Of a stretch of DNA of 8,129 nt, positions 7,194 to 8,129 are shown in pieces. Source of the stretch: Planctomycetales bacterium (GTDB taxonomy: Bacteria; Planctomycetota; Phycisphaerae; SM23-33); NCBI GenBank assembly GCA_030631085.1, contig DAOVLV010000065.1, positions 1 to 8,129 on the forward strand, in the 5' to 3' direction. Both the position numbers and the translations under genes were made by a program. The notes under the pieces were generated by a model that saw only the letters and a list, made by a program, of their open reading frames with translations, had not been told where the DNA came from and did not search any database. How positions within the stretch are numbered: the first letter of the stretch is position 1; the number at the start of each line of letters is the position of its first letter.

Positions 7194-8129
7194 CTATTGG
7201 TTTGGATTATCGCGTTTTTTGTCTTTATTGTCCCTGGCTTGCCGTTTCGCGTTTAACAATTGTTGAAGATGAGTCGCTTCCGGTTCCGGTTTTTTCGGTT
7301 TTTTCGGTGTCTCGACCGCTTCGGTCGGTTTTGGTTTAAGCGGTGCGGTTTTGGACATCGGCAACTCGCCTTCGACGCCTTTTTCGCCGGTATCATATTT
7401 CCGCGAGGCAAAAGCGTCTTTTTTTCGACCGGCCAGTTGCTCCTTCAATTTCTGTCGCCGGAGTTTCAGGCGGTCCAGCGTGGTTCCCGCCTCTTTGCTT
7501 CGCCGCCAGGACGGTATCGCCGCCCACGCCCGCCGGACCAGTACGCGGACGTCGATAGCGATCCGCCGGACCGCAACGTCAAGCAGGAAAATCGCCAGCC
7601 AGACGAGCATCAGAGGACCGGTCAGCGACGTAGCGGATTGCGGGAACTTCACGCCGGCTCGGTCGAAGAGTTTGGCGTCTTCGGCGTTGCCGCCGATCAT
7701 TCGCCCTCCGGTCATTCGGGCGACCTCGGCCAAAAGTGCAAAGTTATCCGACAGGTCGCGGTATTCCGGTGCGTATGGGATGGTAACGGCGCTTTGAATC
7801 AGTCTGCCCTTGCTTTTATCGCCCGCTTTGGCGTATCGGACGGTAATCAGATGGCTTCCCGCACCGGCAGAGCGGAAGGCCGCCCTGTACCGCCCCGGAC
7901 CGACCTGCAGGATTGCCAGGGCTTTGACGGACATATCCGGCGCGATGACCTGTCCGGCGATGTCGGAGAAGCGGATAAATTTACCTTCGGTATCGACGGA
8001 TTCGATGGTAATCGTAACGTCCCGCCCGTTCACGTCGGTGAAGATTTCGCAATCCGTCGGCTGGGACGATTTGCTCGCCCAGCGGACGGTCTGTTCCCAG
8101 AACCGCTCGAACCCGCCCCATCGCATCCA
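7194..8129 (-). CDS. C-terminal part of large VWA/GATase-like membrane protein (partial)
   Basis: The frame is open through the right edge, so the N-terminus is missing; 311 codons plus the stop are present. The first visible residues (WMRWGGFERFWEQTVRWA) match the segment that follows the GATase-like domain in large planctomycete-type membrane proteins, where a trailing ...RFW.Q.VRW motif is typical. An Ig-like beta domain (about 25-118) follows, then PYAPEYRDLSDN and LLAEVARMTGGR (131-142), also typical of that family. A single membrane helix lies at about 170-186, followed by a basic stop-transfer segment (VRRIAIDVRVLVRR). The last 120 residues should be cytoplasmic: a charged, possibly coiled-coil stretch (215-243), then a Lys/Pro/Glu-rich tail with a KKPKKPEPE repeat. 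The missing upstream part probably carries N-terminal helices, a VWA domain and a GATase-like domain; that is inference. It lies 13 bases before MoxR and is its likely operon partner. Confidence 0.85.
   Translation of the reverse strand, partial: WMRWGGFERFWEQTVRWASKSSQPTDCEIFTDVNGRDVTITIESVDTEGKFIRFSDIAGQVIAPDMSVKALAILQVGPGRYRAAFRSAGAGSHLITVRYAKAGDKSKGRLIQSAVTIPYAPEYRDLSDNFALLAEVARMTGGRMIGGNAEDAKLFDRAGVKFPQSATSLTGPLMLVWLAIFLLDVAVRRIAIDVRVLVRRAWAAIPSWRRSKEAGTTLDRLKLRRQKLKEQLAGRKKDAFASRKYDTGEKGVEGELPMSKTAPLKPKPTEAVETPKKPKKPEPEATHLQQLLNAKRQARDNKDKKRDNPNQ

Noticed and set aside
7311..7336. Hairpin GACCG-CTT-CGGTC followed by GGTTTT, resembling a plus-strand terminator
   Set aside because: It sits inside the coding sequence for the Lys/Pro-rich tail, on the strand opposite to transcription, with a short stem and interrupted T-run.

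Overview
The window is a fragment of one long minus-strand gene cluster, read from high to low coordinates, in a moderately GC-rich bacterium. The gene set and protein style point to the Planctomycetota, possibly near the Phycisphaerae. The main clues are a BatA-type protein with two N-terminal membrane helices, a membrane-anchored protein with the GPVDYLVLKRL membrane signature, a MoxR/DUF58 pair, and GTAG-headed palindromes between genes. This taxonomic placement is inferred from family knowledge, not from a marker gene.

Layout in transcription order: (1) 8129-7194, the C-terminal part of a large membrane protein, cut by the right edge; (2) 7180-6155, a MoxR-family AAA+ ATPase; (3) 6158-5241, a DUF58 protein with a von Willebrand factor A (VWA)-like fold, whose start overlaps the MoxR stop by four bases; (4) 5240-5139, two inverted REP-like units that look like a REPIN; (5) 5116-3149, a BatA-like VWA membrane protein; (6) 3113-1020, a secreted or membrane-anchored protein with a probable glutamine-amidotransferase-like fold and a central pair of membrane helices; (7) 998-955, a single GTAG-headed palindrome; (8) 942-16, an ABC transporter ATPase. 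Its permease is not in the window and would be expected beyond the left edge. No rRNA, tRNA, CRISPR array, transposase or prophage gene is visible.

Working model (inference): MoxR-type ATPases act as chaperone-like remodelers of VWA proteins. Here MoxR would act on DUF58, on the BatA-like protein and perhaps on the lysine-rich cytoplasmic tail of the upstream membrane protein. The extracytoplasmic domains of three membrane proteins would form an envelope-associated assembly, and the terminal ABC ATPase would energise an ABC-2 type exporter linked to it. The MoxR-DUF58-VWA core is a widespread but functionally poorly understood arrangement. Its coupling to an ABC-2 ATPase and GATase-like membrane proteins is the best candidate here for an uncharacterised system. 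No promoter or canonical intrinsic terminator was found inside the window, consistent with one operon whose ends lie outside it.
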